19,881 nt of DNA from an uncultured Blautia sp. (GCA_900765525.1 CAAFRY010000315.1:1-19881); one strand, 5' to 3'; counted from the stretch's first letter, positions 6,588 to 13,826 are shown. The notes: generated by a model not told the origin, from the letters alone. A program made the numbers and translations.

Positions 6588-8042
6588 ATGGACTATCATG
6601 TACTTACGTTGTTTCCGGAAATGATAGAACAGACAGTAAATACAAGTATCACCGGAAGGGCAGTAAAAAGCGGAAAAATTTCTCTGCATACGGTAAACAT
6701 TCGGGATTATGCTCAAAACAAATACGGGCGGGTAGATGATTATCCTTATGGCGGTGGAGCCGGCATGGTCATGGAGCCGGAGCCGGTTTATCAGGCCTAT
6801 CAGGCAGCAGTCAGCCAATCCCGGGTTGGAAAGGCAAAGAAAAAGCCCAGATGTATCTATCTGACACCCCAGGGGCAGGTGCTGAACCAGGTGTTAGTGG
6901 AAGAACTGGCTTTGGAGGAGGAATTGTTTTTCCTCTGCGGACATTATGAGGGCATTGACGAAAGAGTGTTAGAGGAGATTGTGACGGACTATGTCTCTAT
7001 CGGTGATTATGTGCTGACAGGAGGGGAGCTGGCAGCCTGTGTGGTGATTGATGCTGTTTCCCGCTTTGTACCGGGAGTTTTGAACAATGAAGAATCCTCT
7101 CAGTTTGAGTCTATGCAAGATAATCTGCTGGAATATCCTCATTATACCAGACCCGAGGTGTGGAGAGACAGACAGGTACCCCAGGTGCTGGTGGGAGGAG
7201 ACCATAAGAAGATACAGGAGTGGCGCTGGCAGCAGTCCCTTTTGCGGACAGAGGAGAGAAGACCGGATTTGCTGGCCAGGAACAGAAAGGTAACTGCCGC
7301 CTATTTCAGCCCTACAGGAGGAACCAAGAGGGCTGTCGAAATGTTTACAGAGCTTTTGACACAAAATCCTCATTATCTGGACCTGACCAGAAGAAAAAAC
7401 AGACGGCAGGAATATTGCTTTTCGAAACAAGAACTTCTTGTGGCAGCGGCTCCTGTTTACGGAGGACAGCTTCCCAGGATGGCGGATTCTCTCTTTGCTA
7501 ATCTGAGGGGAGAAAATACTCCCTGCGTTATTCTTGCGGCTTACGGAAACCGTCACTATGATAATACCCTGGCACAGATGAGAAAATTGCTTACAGACAG
7601 AGGATTTCTATGCATTGGCGGGGCGGCACTGGTGATTCCCCACATATATTCCCCGAAACTGGGGGCAGGAAGGCCCCACCAGAAGGACAGAAAGGTTTTA
7701 GAGGCCTTTGGGGTAGAAATCAAGAAACGACTTTTCCGGGGAGAGGAGAATGGATTTGAAGAAATCCAGGTTCCCGGAGAGCCTGAACCCCAGCCTAAGG
7801 AAATGCGCCCTGTGTCCAAAAGCTTTGAAAGAGAAAAATGTAACGGCTGCCAATCCTGTGTCCAGAAATGTCCGGTGAATGCTATTTCTCCGGAAACCTT
7901 GGAAATCAATCTCCAAGCATGCCTGAGCTGTATGCGGTGCGTGAAGGTTTGCCCCCGGCAGGCCAGAAGCTTTGACGCTGAGGCAGTGAGAGAGTATCTG
8001 GAAACCAATTTTTCAAAGCCAAGAGAAATAGAGACTTTCTGA
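6588..8042 (+). CDS. trmD: TrmD tRNA (m1G37) methyltransferase fused to an EFR1-type flavodoxin/ferredoxin module
   Basis: Residues 1-230 are TrmD, the SPOUT-knot enzyme that methylates N1 of G37 in tRNA with S-adenosylmethionine and prevents +1 frameshifting. The visible motifs are YPYGGGAGMVMEPEP, YLTPQGQVLNQ, CGHYEGIDERV, SIGDYVLTGGELA, EYPHYTRPEVW and RTEERRPDLL. Ordinary TrmD ends some 10-25 residues after that last motif. Here the frame runs on to 484 residues. From 234 it is a flavodoxin-like domain with the phosphate loop SPTGGT at 241-246 and PVYGGQLP. Two [4Fe-4S] motifs follow: C418-C421-C424-C428-P and C445-C448-C451-C455-P. This is the layout of EFR1-family ferrodoxins. No stop, start codon or ribosome site separates the halves. 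The residue aligning with E. coli Asp169 looks like Glu. The tRNA role is well supported; the redox role is inferred. Confidence 0.9.
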   Translation: MDYHVLTLFPEMIEQTVNTSITGRAVKSGKISLHTVNIRDYAQNKYGRVDDYPYGGGAGMVMEPEPVYQAYQAAVSQSRVGKAKKKPRCIYLTPQGQVLNQVLVEELALEEELFFLCGHYEGIDERVLEEIVTDYVSIGDYVLTGGELAACVVIDAVSRFVPGVLNNEESSQFESMQDNLLEYPHYTRPEVWRDRQVPQVLVGGDHKKIQEWRWQQSLLRTEERRPDLLARNRKVTAAYFSPTGGTKRAVEMFTELLTQNPHYLDLTRRKNRRQEYCFSKQELLVAAAPVYGGQLPRMADSLFANLRGENTPCVILAAYGNRHYDNTLAQMRKLLTDRGFLCIGGAALVIPHIYSPKLGAGRPHQKDRKVLEAFGVEIKKRLFRGEENGFEEIQVPGEPEPQPKEMRPVSKSFEREKCNGCQSCVQKCPVNAISPETLEINLQACLSCMRCVKVCPRQARSFDAEAVREYLETNFSKPREIETF

Positions 8043-8051
8043 AAAAGCTGT

Positions 8052-8116
8052 CTTACAAAAATGAAATCTGCCGGATTATATCCCATGGGCCTGCATAAGG
8101 ATACAAGTTTTGTAAG
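8052..8116 (+). repeat. Nested inverted repeat downstream of trmD
   Basis: CTTACAAAA (8052-8060) and TTTTGTAAG (8108-8116) are exact reverse complements. Inside them TATCC (8079-8083) can pair with GGATA (8099-8103), and the palindrome CCCATGGG lies in the inner loop. No U-run follows, so it is not a typical terminator. A second small stem, TTGGC/GCCAA, follows at 8145-8163. The function is unknown. Confidence 0.4.
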
Positions 8117-8173
8117 GGACTCAATGGAGCTAAGTTCGTCAAGTTTGGCGGATATTTTGCCAAGGAAAAATGC

Positions 8174-8202
8174 TTGACAAGGAAACAGGGAGATAGTATA
8201 AT
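8174..8202 (+). promoter_or_regulatory. Consensus sigma-A promoter for rplS
   Basis: TTGACA (8174-8179) and TATAAT (8197-8202) both match consensus exactly and are 17 bases apart. Transcription should start near 8209, giving a leader of about 100 bases. rplS is therefore expressed independently of rimM-trmD, although the genes are adjacent. Confidence 0.92.
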
Positions 8203-8207
8203 CATAC

Positions 8208-8307
8208 CTGTTGCAAACAGTTCGGCCCAAAGGGGAAGAACTTAAAAAAGAGATGGTCCTCTGTTGCAAAATGCATTAAGAACATCCAGAAATAAAGGAG
8301 ATATATC
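8208..8307 (+). promoter_or_regulatory. Structured 5' leader of rplS (possible L19 autoregulation)
   Basis: The leader folds into small hairpins: CTGTT-GCA-AACAG (8208-8220), then GTTC-GG-CCC-AAA-GGG-GAA-GAAC (8220-8241). A second copy of CTGTTGCAAA at 8261-8270 can pair with the AACAG of the first hairpin, so two exclusive folds are possible. Autogenous L19 leaders are known in Firmicutes. Whether this belongs to that class is an inference, not a motif match I can prove. It ends at AAAGGAG before the rplS start. Confidence 0.45.
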
Positions 8308-8655
8308 ATGAACGAAATTATTAAGAACATCGAAGCAGCTCAGATGAAGGCTGAAGTACCTCAGTTCAACGTAGGTGACACAGTAAGAGTTCACGGAAAA
8401 ATCAAAGAGGGTAACCGTGAAAGAATCCAGGTTTTTGAAGGTGTTGTTCTGAAAAAGCAGGGCGGAAGCAGCCGTGAAACCTTTACTGTAAGAAAGAATT
8501 CCAACGGTATCGGCGTTGAGAAGACATGGCCTTTACACTCCCCTAACGTAGAGAAGGTGGAAGTAATCAGACGTGGTAAAGTAAGACGTGCAAAACTGAA
8601 TTACTTAAGACAGCGTGTTGGTAAGGCTGCTAAGGTAAAAGAGTTAGTAAAATAA
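8308..8655 (+). CDS. rplS: 50S ribosomal protein L19
   Basis: L19 is a large-subunit protein at the 30S-50S interface. The 115-residue sequence has the family marks [48 protein letters not shown] and [20 protein letters not shown]. The start follows AAAGGAG by seven bases. It is the usual neighbour of trmD, but here it has its own consensus promoter and leader and a strong hairpin behind it. It therefore looks like a single-gene unit uncoupled from the tRNA methyltransferase. Confidence 0.98.
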   Translation: MNEIIKNIEAAQMKAEVPQFNVGDTVRVHGKIKEGNRERIQVFEGVVLKKQGGSSRETFTVRKNSNGIGVEKTWPLHSPNVEKVEVIRRGKVRRAKLNYLRQRVGKAAKVKELVK

Positions 8656-8667
8656 TAGCGTAACATG

Positions 8668-8721
8668 ACAGGGGCTGCTCATTAAGTAGATGGTGTTTTC
8701 ACACTTAATGGGCAGCCCTGT
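8668..8721 (+). terminator. Long hairpin after rplS, probable terminator
   Basis: Bases 8668-8687 and 8703-8721 pair over about 19 bp with one bulge and one G-U pair (core GGGCTGCTCATTAAGT). The loop is about 15 bases. The following T-run is short (TTTAT), so termination may be incomplete and readthrough could feed lepB. Confidence 0.65.
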
Positions 8722-8890
8722 TTATACCCGTAGACAGTTAGCCGGACAGATATACCGGCATATGCATTTGGCTGCAGCCGGGAGGAGCGGATACTCTGCT
8801 GCTTCGCAGTGCGTAGGCCTGGATGAGGCTATGTTTAAGTGGCCTCAGATTTCTGCGGGTTTTCACCGGAAGCAAGCTGAGGATGAGAGT
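8722..8890 (+). other. Hairpin-rich gap upstream of lepB
   Basis: Short stems follow each other: GCCGG/CCGGC (8741-8759), the palindrome GGCTGCAGCC (around 8770-8779) and TGAGGC/GCCTCA (8824-8847). No consensus promoter is visible. The lepB frame stays open through this gap, but its translation resembles nothing in signal peptidases. It may be a structured leader or merely old coding debris. Confidence 0.35.
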
Positions 8891-9508
8891 ATGAAAAGTC
8901 GGAAGAAAAAGAGATTAAAAGCAGACGTGAAGAGCCTGGAAGTCCAGAGGGATATGGCGCTTGCATTTATAAAAAGTGAAAAAGGGCAAAAGGTTTTCTC
9001 CTGGGTTTTTCAAATCGCATTGGTATTGGCCTTGGCGGCCGTAGTGGCCATCTTCTTTTTTCAGAGTATCGTTATGCAGGAAAGCAGTATGGAACCTACT
9101 TTCCAGACCGGAGAAAAGTTTTTCATCAATAAGATGGCTTATAAGCTGGGCAGTCCCAAACGAGGGGATATTATTGCCTTTACCAAGGATGGAAAGGATA
9201 ATTCTGCCATCCATATCAAGCGTGTAATCGGACTTCCCGGAGAGCGGATTCAGATTCGGGAGGGAAAGATATATATTGACGGAGAAGAGTACAAGGAAGA
9301 GGGGGATTTCCCTCAGATAACAAATCCAGGTCTGGCAGAGGACGGAGTTACTTTAAAGAGCAATGAATATTTCGTTTTGGGAGACAACCGGAACAACAGT
9401 GAGGACAGCCGCTTTGCGGAGGTGAAAAACGTAAATAAAAAATACATCGAAGGAAAGGTCTGGTTCTGTATCTCACCCTTTCAAAAGATGGGATTTGTAA
9501 AACATTAG
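8891..9508 (+). CDS. lepB: Signal peptidase I
   Basis: LepB is a membrane-anchored serine protease that cleaves signal peptides from secreted proteins on the outer side of the membrane. The chosen 205-residue protein has a basic N-terminal tail, one membrane segment (about residues 37-58), the catalytic serine in SSMEPT (Ser66) and the general-base lysine in HIKRVIGLPGE (Lys110). The family box GDNRNNSEDSR is also present. The frame is open upstream to 8690, but that start lies in the rplS terminator hairpin and the added 67 residues are unlike the family. The ATG at 8891 has GAGG at a fitting distance and a MKSRKKKR start. The site is only moderate, so the exact start is less certain than the identity. 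rbgA follows after 14 bases. Confidence 0.92.
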   Translation: MKSRKKKRLKADVKSLEVQRDMALAFIKSEKGQKVFSWVFQIALVLALAAVVAIFFFQSIVMQESSMEPTFQTGEKFFINKMAYKLGSPKRGDIIAFTKDGKDNSAIHIKRVIGLPGERIQIREGKIYIDGEEYKEEGDFPQITNPGLAEDGVTLKSNEYFVLGDNRNNSEDSRFAEVKNVNKKYIEGKVWFCISPFQKMGFVKH

Positions 9509-9522
9509 AAGCGAGGAATAGT

Positions 9523-10380
9523 ATGAATTATCAATGGTATCCGGGGCACATGACAAAAGCCAAGCGCATGATGCAGGAGAACATAAAGCTGATAGATTTG
9601 ATTATAGAAGTGGTGGACGCCAGGATTCCCATGTCCAGCCGAAATCCTGACATAGATGAGCTGGGGAAAAACAAGGCCAGGCTTCTCCTTCTCAATAAAG
9701 CTGACCTGGCAGACCAAAGGGAAAACGAAAAATGGAGTGCTTACTTTCAGGAAAAGGGCTATGTAGTATTGAAGCTGAATTCCAGAAGCGGAGCAGGGGT
9801 AAAGGCAGTTCTTCCTGCTGTTATGGAGGCATGTCAGGAAAAAATAGAGAGAGACAGAAGAAGAGGTATCAAAAACCGTCCTATCCGGGCTATGGTGGTG
9901 GGAATTCCCAATGTGGGGAAATCTACTTTTATCAATGCCTTTGCCGGAAAAGCCTGTACAAAGACTGGTAATAAACCGGGAGTTACTAAGGGTAAGCAGT
10001 GGATAAGAATTAACAAAAATGTAGAATTGCTGGACACTCCGGGTATTTTGTGGCCCAAGTTTGAGGACCAGCAGGTAGGAGCCAGATTGGCTATGGTAGG
10101 CTCTATCCGGGATGAAATCTTGAATTTGGAAGAGCTTTCTCTGGAGCTTTTAGAGTATCTGGAAAAGAGTTATCCGGGAATCCTAAAGGAACGCTATGAT
10201 ATGGAGGAGAGCGAAGACAGAGTAAAAATGTTGGAACAGGTGGCTGTAAACCGGAAGTGTCTGCAAAAAGGAAATGAGCTGGATTATCTGAAAGCTGCCA
10301 ATATACTGTTGGAAGAGTTCAGAAACGGAAAAATCGGTAAGATTACCCTGGAACCCGCTCCCATGCATGAGGAAAACTAG
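9523..10380 (+). CDS. rbgA: Ribosome biogenesis GTPase RbgA/YlqF
   Basis: RbgA is a circularly permuted GTPase needed for late assembly of the 50S subunit. The motif order shows the permutation: G4 NKAD at 58-61 comes before G1 GIPNVGKST at 127-135 and G3 DTPG at 171-174. The N-terminal WYPGHMTKAKR stretch and the helical C-terminal domain (about 200-285) are typical. The length of 285 residues is normal. It lies between lepB and rnhB as in Bacillus, and its last codons overlap the ribosome site of rnhB, suggesting translational coupling. Confidence 0.97.
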   Translation: MNYQWYPGHMTKAKRMMQENIKLIDLIIEVVDARIPMSSRNPDIDELGKNKARLLLLNKADLADQRENEKWSAYFQEKGYVVLKLNSRSGAGVKAVLPAVMEACQEKIERDRRRGIKNRPIRAMVVGIPNVGKSTFINAFAGKACTKTGNKPGVTKGKQWIRINKNVELLDTPGILWPKFEDQQVGARLAMVGSIRDEILNLEELSLELLEYLEKSYPGILKERYDMEESEDRVKMLEQVAVNRKCLQKGNELDYLKAANILLEEFRNGKIGKITLEPAPMHEEN

Positions 10381-10381
10381 G

Positions 10382-11152
10382 ATGAAAAGTATACAGGAAA
10401 TAAAAGAAGAATTAAAGCTGGCGCCGGAGGGAGAACTTCCGGCGCTTTGCGAAAGCTACAGAGGGGACAACAGAAAAGGAGTCCAGAAACTTTTGCTTCA
10501 GGCCCAGAAGCGCTTGGAAGCATTGGAAAAAGAGAGACAGCGTCTGGAGCTGATGCGGGAATATGAGCACAAATATGAATATTTAGGCTATGTATGCGGC
10601 ATCGACGAGGCGGGCAGAGGTCCATTTGCCGGCCCTGTGGTGGCCGGAGCGGTTATTCTGCCAAAGGACTGTGAGATTTTAGGCCTCAATGATTCTAAAC
10701 AGTTGTCGGAAAAGCGAAGGGAAGAACTGTATGAGGAAATCATGGAAAAAGCGGTAGCAGCTCAAGTGGGCTATGCTTCACCGGAACGAATTGATGAAAT
10801 TAACATCCTTCAGGCTACCTATGAGGCTATGCGGGACGCTCTTTCCAAGCTGCCGGTAAAGCCGCAGATTTTACTTAATGACGCAGTGAAAATACCGGGA
10901 ATTGATATTCCTCAGGTTCCTATTATCAAAGGGGACGCAAAGAGCCTGTCTATAGCAGCAGCCAGTATCCTGGCTAAGGTGACCAGGGACAGGCTGATGC
11001 GGGAATATGATAAGCTAATGCCTCAGTATGGCTTTGCCTCTCACAAGGGATACGGCTCCAGGGAGCATATCGAAGCTCTTCGGAAATACGGTCCTTCCCC
11101 TATACATAGAAAGACGTTTATCCGTAAGGCCTTGGAGGAAAAAGAGAGCTGA
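10382..11152 (+). CDS. rnhB: Ribonuclease HII
   Basis: RNase HII cuts the RNA strand of RNA-DNA hybrids and removes single ribonucleotides misinserted into DNA. Catalytic acids are visible: D75-E76 in GIDEAGRGPFAGPVVAGAV, D167 in LLNDAV and D185 in KGDAKSLSIAAASILAKV. The C-terminal YGFASHKGYGSREH and GPSPIHRKTF stretches are also present. The first 70 residues form the helical extension usual in Firmicute RNase HII. An ATG at 10367 inside rbgA is in frame, but the ATG at 10382 has GAGGA nine bases upstream, so it is preferred, giving 256 residues. Confidence 0.95.
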   Translation: MKSIQEIKEELKLAPEGELPALCESYRGDNRKGVQKLLLQAQKRLEALEKERQRLELMREYEHKYEYLGYVCGIDEAGRGPFAGPVVAGAVILPKDCEILGLNDSKQLSEKRREELYEEIMEKAVAAQVGYASPERIDEINILQATYEAMRDALSKLPVKPQILLNDAVKIPGIDIPQVPIIKGDAKSLSIAAASILAKVTRDRLMREYDKLMPQYGFASHKGYGSREHIEALRKYGPSPIHRKTFIRKALEEKES

Positions 11153-11203
11153 AAGCTGTAGAATGGCAGTGTGACAGGGTTAAGAGCAGCAGGCAGGTGA
11201 TGG

Positions 11204-11578
11204 ATGATAGATAAAGAAAAAAATATATCTTCCAGGGAACGGGGAGCCTATTATGAGACACAGGCTCGTTTACAGCTGGAAAAAGCAGGCTATAAGATTC
11301 TGGAGCAGAATTACCGTTTCCGCAAAGGGGAGATTGACTTGATTGCAAGAGACGGAGAATATCTCTGCTTTATAGAAGTGAAATTCAGGCAGGGAGGACA
11401 AATGGGGAAGCCGGAAGAAGCAGTAGATAAAAGGAAGCAGAAAAGGATTTCTAAAACTGCTCTCTATTATCTCATGGACAAAGGTCTGAGCCTGTCTACA
11501 CCCTGCAGATTTGATGTGATATGCGCAGAGCCGGAGGGCTGGAGACTGATAAAGAACGCCTTTACCTTTCAGATGTAA
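11204..11578 (+). CDS. YraN/UPF0102 family nuclease-like protein
   Basis: This 124-residue protein has the UPF0102 endonuclease-like fold: GAYYETQARLQLEKAGYKILEQNYR, then KGEIDLIARDGEYLCFIEVKFR. The acidic residues E18, D45, E58 and K60 fit the PD-(D/E)xK nuclease pattern. The family lies next to rnhB in many genomes and is suspected to act in nucleic-acid processing, but no definite substrate is known to me. The start has CAGGTGAT just upstream. It lies 51 bases after rnhB and runs nearly into the next gene, so it probably belongs to the same transcript. Confidence 0.88.
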   Translation: MIDKEKNISSRERGAYYETQARLQLEKAGYKILEQNYRFRKGEIDLIARDGEYLCFIEVKFRQGGQMGKPEEAVDKRKQKRISKTALYYLMDKGLSLSTPCRFDVICAEPEGWRLIKNAFTFQM

Positions 11579-11607
11579 AAATAAGGAAGTGGAAATGGAG
11601 TATGGAT

Positions 11608-12471
11608 ATGGAAATAAAATGGGATGCACATACAAAAAAGCATATGGAATTAAAAGAAAACCAGGGGGTTACCTATTTGTCCTACCCGGATTTTGAAACA
11701 CTGCCGGGATTTTACCACGGCTTTTCCACCAGACTGGGCGGGGTGAGCCAAGGAATCTATGCCTCTATGAATTTAAGCTTTCAGAGGGGGGATAAAGAGG
11801 CTCATGTCAGGGAAAATTACAGGCGTATAGCCAGGGCTCTGGATTTTTCTCTGGAAAAAGCAGTATGTTCCCAGCAGACCCACACCGCCAATATTCGGAT
11901 GGTTACAGGGGAGGATGGAGGAAAAGGGATTCTCAGACCTCTGGATTACCAGGATGTGGATGGTCTGATGACTAATGAGGAAGGAGTTACCCTGATAACC
12001 TCTTTTGCAGATTGCGTTCCCTTGTTTTTTATAGACCCTGTTCACAGGGCGGTGGGTTTGGCTCATTCCGGATGGAGGGGCACGGTAGCCAGGATTGGAG
12101 CCCATATGGTGGAGCAGATGAGCGAACATTTCCATTCAGAGCCTTCCCAGCTTTACACGGCTATCGGGCCATCCATCTGCCAGGACTGCTACGAGGTAAG
12201 CCAGGATGTGGCGCTGGAGTTTCAGGAAGAGTTCCCGGGTCATGCACAGGAGCCGGAGCTTCTTTATGAGAAAAAACCGGGCAAATACCAGTTAAATCTT
12301 TGGAGAGCCAATGAGATTGTGCTATTAGAGGCAGGAGTTTCTCCGGGGCATATTCTGTTTCCGGGTATTTGTACCTGCTGCAATCCTAACCTGCTGTTTT
12401 CCCACAGAGCCAGCCAGGGAAAAAGAGGAAATCTGTCGGCTTTCCTTGGAATTCGCCCGTCAATGGAATAA
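11608..12471 (+). CDS. YfiH/LACC1 family purine nucleoside phosphorylase (polyphenol oxidase-like)
   Basis: Members of this family, long annotated as multicopper polyphenol oxidases, have been shown to act on purine nucleosides (phosphorolysis and deamination of adenosine). Zinc or metal ligands and active-site residues are present: H92 in QQTHTAN, C136 in FADCVPLFF and H153 in LAHSGWRGT. GPSICQDCYEV and PGICTCCNPNLLFSHRA are also seen. The ATG at 11608 is chosen because GGAG lies seven bases upstream. The in-frame ATG at 11602 is too close to that site, and the upstream codons overlap yraN. The product is 287 residues, close to the family norm. No terminator is obvious after it. Confidence 0.92.
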   Translation: MEIKWDAHTKKHMELKENQGVTYLSYPDFETLPGFYHGFSTRLGGVSQGIYASMNLSFQRGDKEAHVRENYRRIARALDFSLEKAVCSQQTHTANIRMVTGEDGGKGILRPLDYQDVDGLMTNEEGVTLITSFADCVPLFFIDPVHRAVGLAHSGWRGTVARIGAHMVEQMSEHFHSEPSQLYTAIGPSICQDCYEVSQDVALEFQEEFPGHAQEPELLYEKKPGKYQLNLWRANEIVLLEAGVSPGHILFPGICTCCNPNLLFSHRASQGKRGNLSAFLGIRPSME

Positions 12472-12503
12472 TTGCATAAAAACTACAAAACTCAATAGGC
12501 GAT

Positions 12504-12520
12504 ATTACATAAATATTACA
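12504..12520 (-). promoter_or_regulatory. WalR (YycF)-type binding box
   Basis: The plus strand reads ATTACA-TAAAT-ATTACA, so the minus strand reads TGTAAT-N5-TGTAAT. This is an exact match to the WalR consensus of two TGTWAH half-sites five bases apart. It is centred about 60 bases before the expected transcription start of the 3D-domain cell-wall gene, a class of gene that WalR controls in Bacillus. Confidence 0.65.
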
Positions 12521-12561
12521 AAAAGATGAAAAAGTGCTGTTCAGAATGAAAAATCTATGTT

Positions 12562-12567
12562 ATAATC
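12562..12567 (+). promoter_or_regulatory. -10 box for the 3D-domain protein gene
   Basis: TATAAT is placed about 30 bases before the start codon. The -35 region (about 12539-12544) matches poorly, which is consistent with a promoter that needs an activator such as the one suggested by the upstream box. Confidence 0.55.
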
Positions 12568-12596
12568 AAACTCGTTAGTGAAAAGGAGCTTTGATT

Positions 12597-13826
12597 ATGA
12601 GGAAAAAAACAAGTACAAGCCTGCTTTTGGGTCTTTTAGCGGCCAGCCTGGTTGCTACCCCTTGTTACGCTTCAGCCACGCAGAAGAAAATTACGGAGAC
12701 ACAGAATGCGCAGCAGGAAAACCAGAAAAAGTTAAGTGATGCCCAAGGAAGAATCAACAGCTTAGAAGCTAAAAAGGGCGATTTAGAGGGGTACTTGAAG
12801 GAGCTGAATCAGCAGCTCAGTGAATTAGGGGAGAATTTACAGGACATCCAGAATCAGTCTCAGGAGAAACAGGAAACCCTGGACAAGCTGGAGGTGGAGC
12901 TGGAAGCCGCCAAAGAAAAGGAGGCAGACCAGTATAAGGATATGAAACTGCGTATCCAGTACATGTATGAAAATGCAGAAGACTCCTATGTGATGATGCT
13001 TCTGTCTGCAAAGGATTTGACAGACTTTTTAAGCCAGGCAGAGAATATGTCAAAGATTACAGAGTATGACAGAAACATGCTGGAGGAGTACAAGGCAACT
13101 ACAGCGGAAATCCAGGACAAGGAAGAGAGCATCCGCAAGGAACAGGAAAAGCTGAAAGAGCTGGAAAAGGAAAGCCTGGAAAAGCAGGATGAAATCAACA
13201 CAGTCATGGAAAGTACATATGTACAGGTAAAAGATTATGAAAATCAAATCTCAGCGGAGCAGAGCAATGCCAATACCCTGCTGAGTCAGATTGCCAGCCA
13301 GACAGATACCATTAACTCATTGATTAAACAGCAGAAGGATGAAGAAGCTGCAGCTATCTTAGCCCAGCAGCAGGCTCAGAGCAGCGCTTCCAATACAGGA
13401 AGCAGCCAGAACAGCCAGTCCCAGGCAGGACAGGCTCCATCTGCTCCGTCTCAGAGTACAGGAAACAGCCAGTCACAGGGAAGTACATCCCAGGGCGGAA
13501 GTAATTCCGGTTCTCAGGAGAGCAGTCCTTCACAGGACAACAGCGGCAAGAAGTATCTGGGAAGATTTACTTTGACAGGTTATTGTCCATGTGCCCAGTG
13601 CTGCGGCAAAGCAGACGGTATTACAGCCAGTGGTACAACAGCTTCTGCAGGTAGAACAGTTGCTATGGGCGGAGTTCCTTTCGGAACCAAACTTTTAATC
13701 AATGGCAATGTATATACAGTAGAAGACAGAGGAACCGCTTACGGCCATGTAGATATTTTCTTTAATACCCACGCAGAGGCCCTTCAGTTCGGCAGAGGTT
13801 CAGCTGATGTATATCAGATAAACTAA
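12597..13826 (+). CDS. Secreted coiled-coil protein with C-terminal 3D domain (probable cell-wall hydrolase)
   Basis: This 409-residue protein has a signal peptide (residues 1-25, cleavage likely after CYA). A long coiled coil follows (about 30-250), like the PcsB/CwlO N-terminal domain, then a linker rich in Ser, Gln, Asn and Gly (about 255-317). The C-terminal 3D domain (320-409) starts with LTGYCPCAQCCGK. 3D domains resemble the MltA lytic transglycosylase fold and are found in proteins acting on peptidoglycan, such as YocH. D377 in VEDRG and D386 in HVDIFF are present, while the usual VAVDP aspartate is replaced (VAMGG, 356-359). The ATG at 12597 follows an AAGGAG site. An in-frame TTG two codons earlier is less likely. 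A WalR-type box lies upstream and a strong terminator follows. Hydrolytic activity is inferred. Confidence 0.88.
   Translation: MRKKTSTSLLLGLLAASLVATPCYASATQKKITETQNAQQENQKKLSDAQGRINSLEAKKGDLEGYLKELNQQLSELGENLQDIQNQSQEKQETLDKLEVELEAAKEKEADQYKDMKLRIQYMYENAEDSYVMMLLSAKDLTDFLSQAENMSKITEYDRNMLEEYKATTAEIQDKEESIRKEQEKLKELEKESLEKQDEINTVMESTYVQVKDYENQISAEQSNANTLLSQIASQTDTINSLIKQQKDEEAAAILAQQQAQSSASNTGSSQNSQSQAGQAPSAPSQSTGNSQSQGSTSQGGSNSGSQESSPSQDNSGKKYLGRFTLTGYCPCAQCCGKADGITASGTTASAGRTVAMGGVPFGTKLLINGNVYTVEDRGTAYGHVDIFFNTHAEALQFGRGSADVYQIN

Noticed and set aside
7255..7300. Sequencing frameshift as the cause of the TrmD fusion
   Set aside because: Both halves are in the same frame with good motifs up to the joint, and no homopolymer run is visible there. 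It cannot be fully excluded without reads, so the check is listed with the finding.
8690..8890. N-terminal extension of signal peptidase I
   Set aside because: It starts in a terminator hairpin, lacks a ribosome site and does not resemble LepB. The start at 8891 gives a normal protein.
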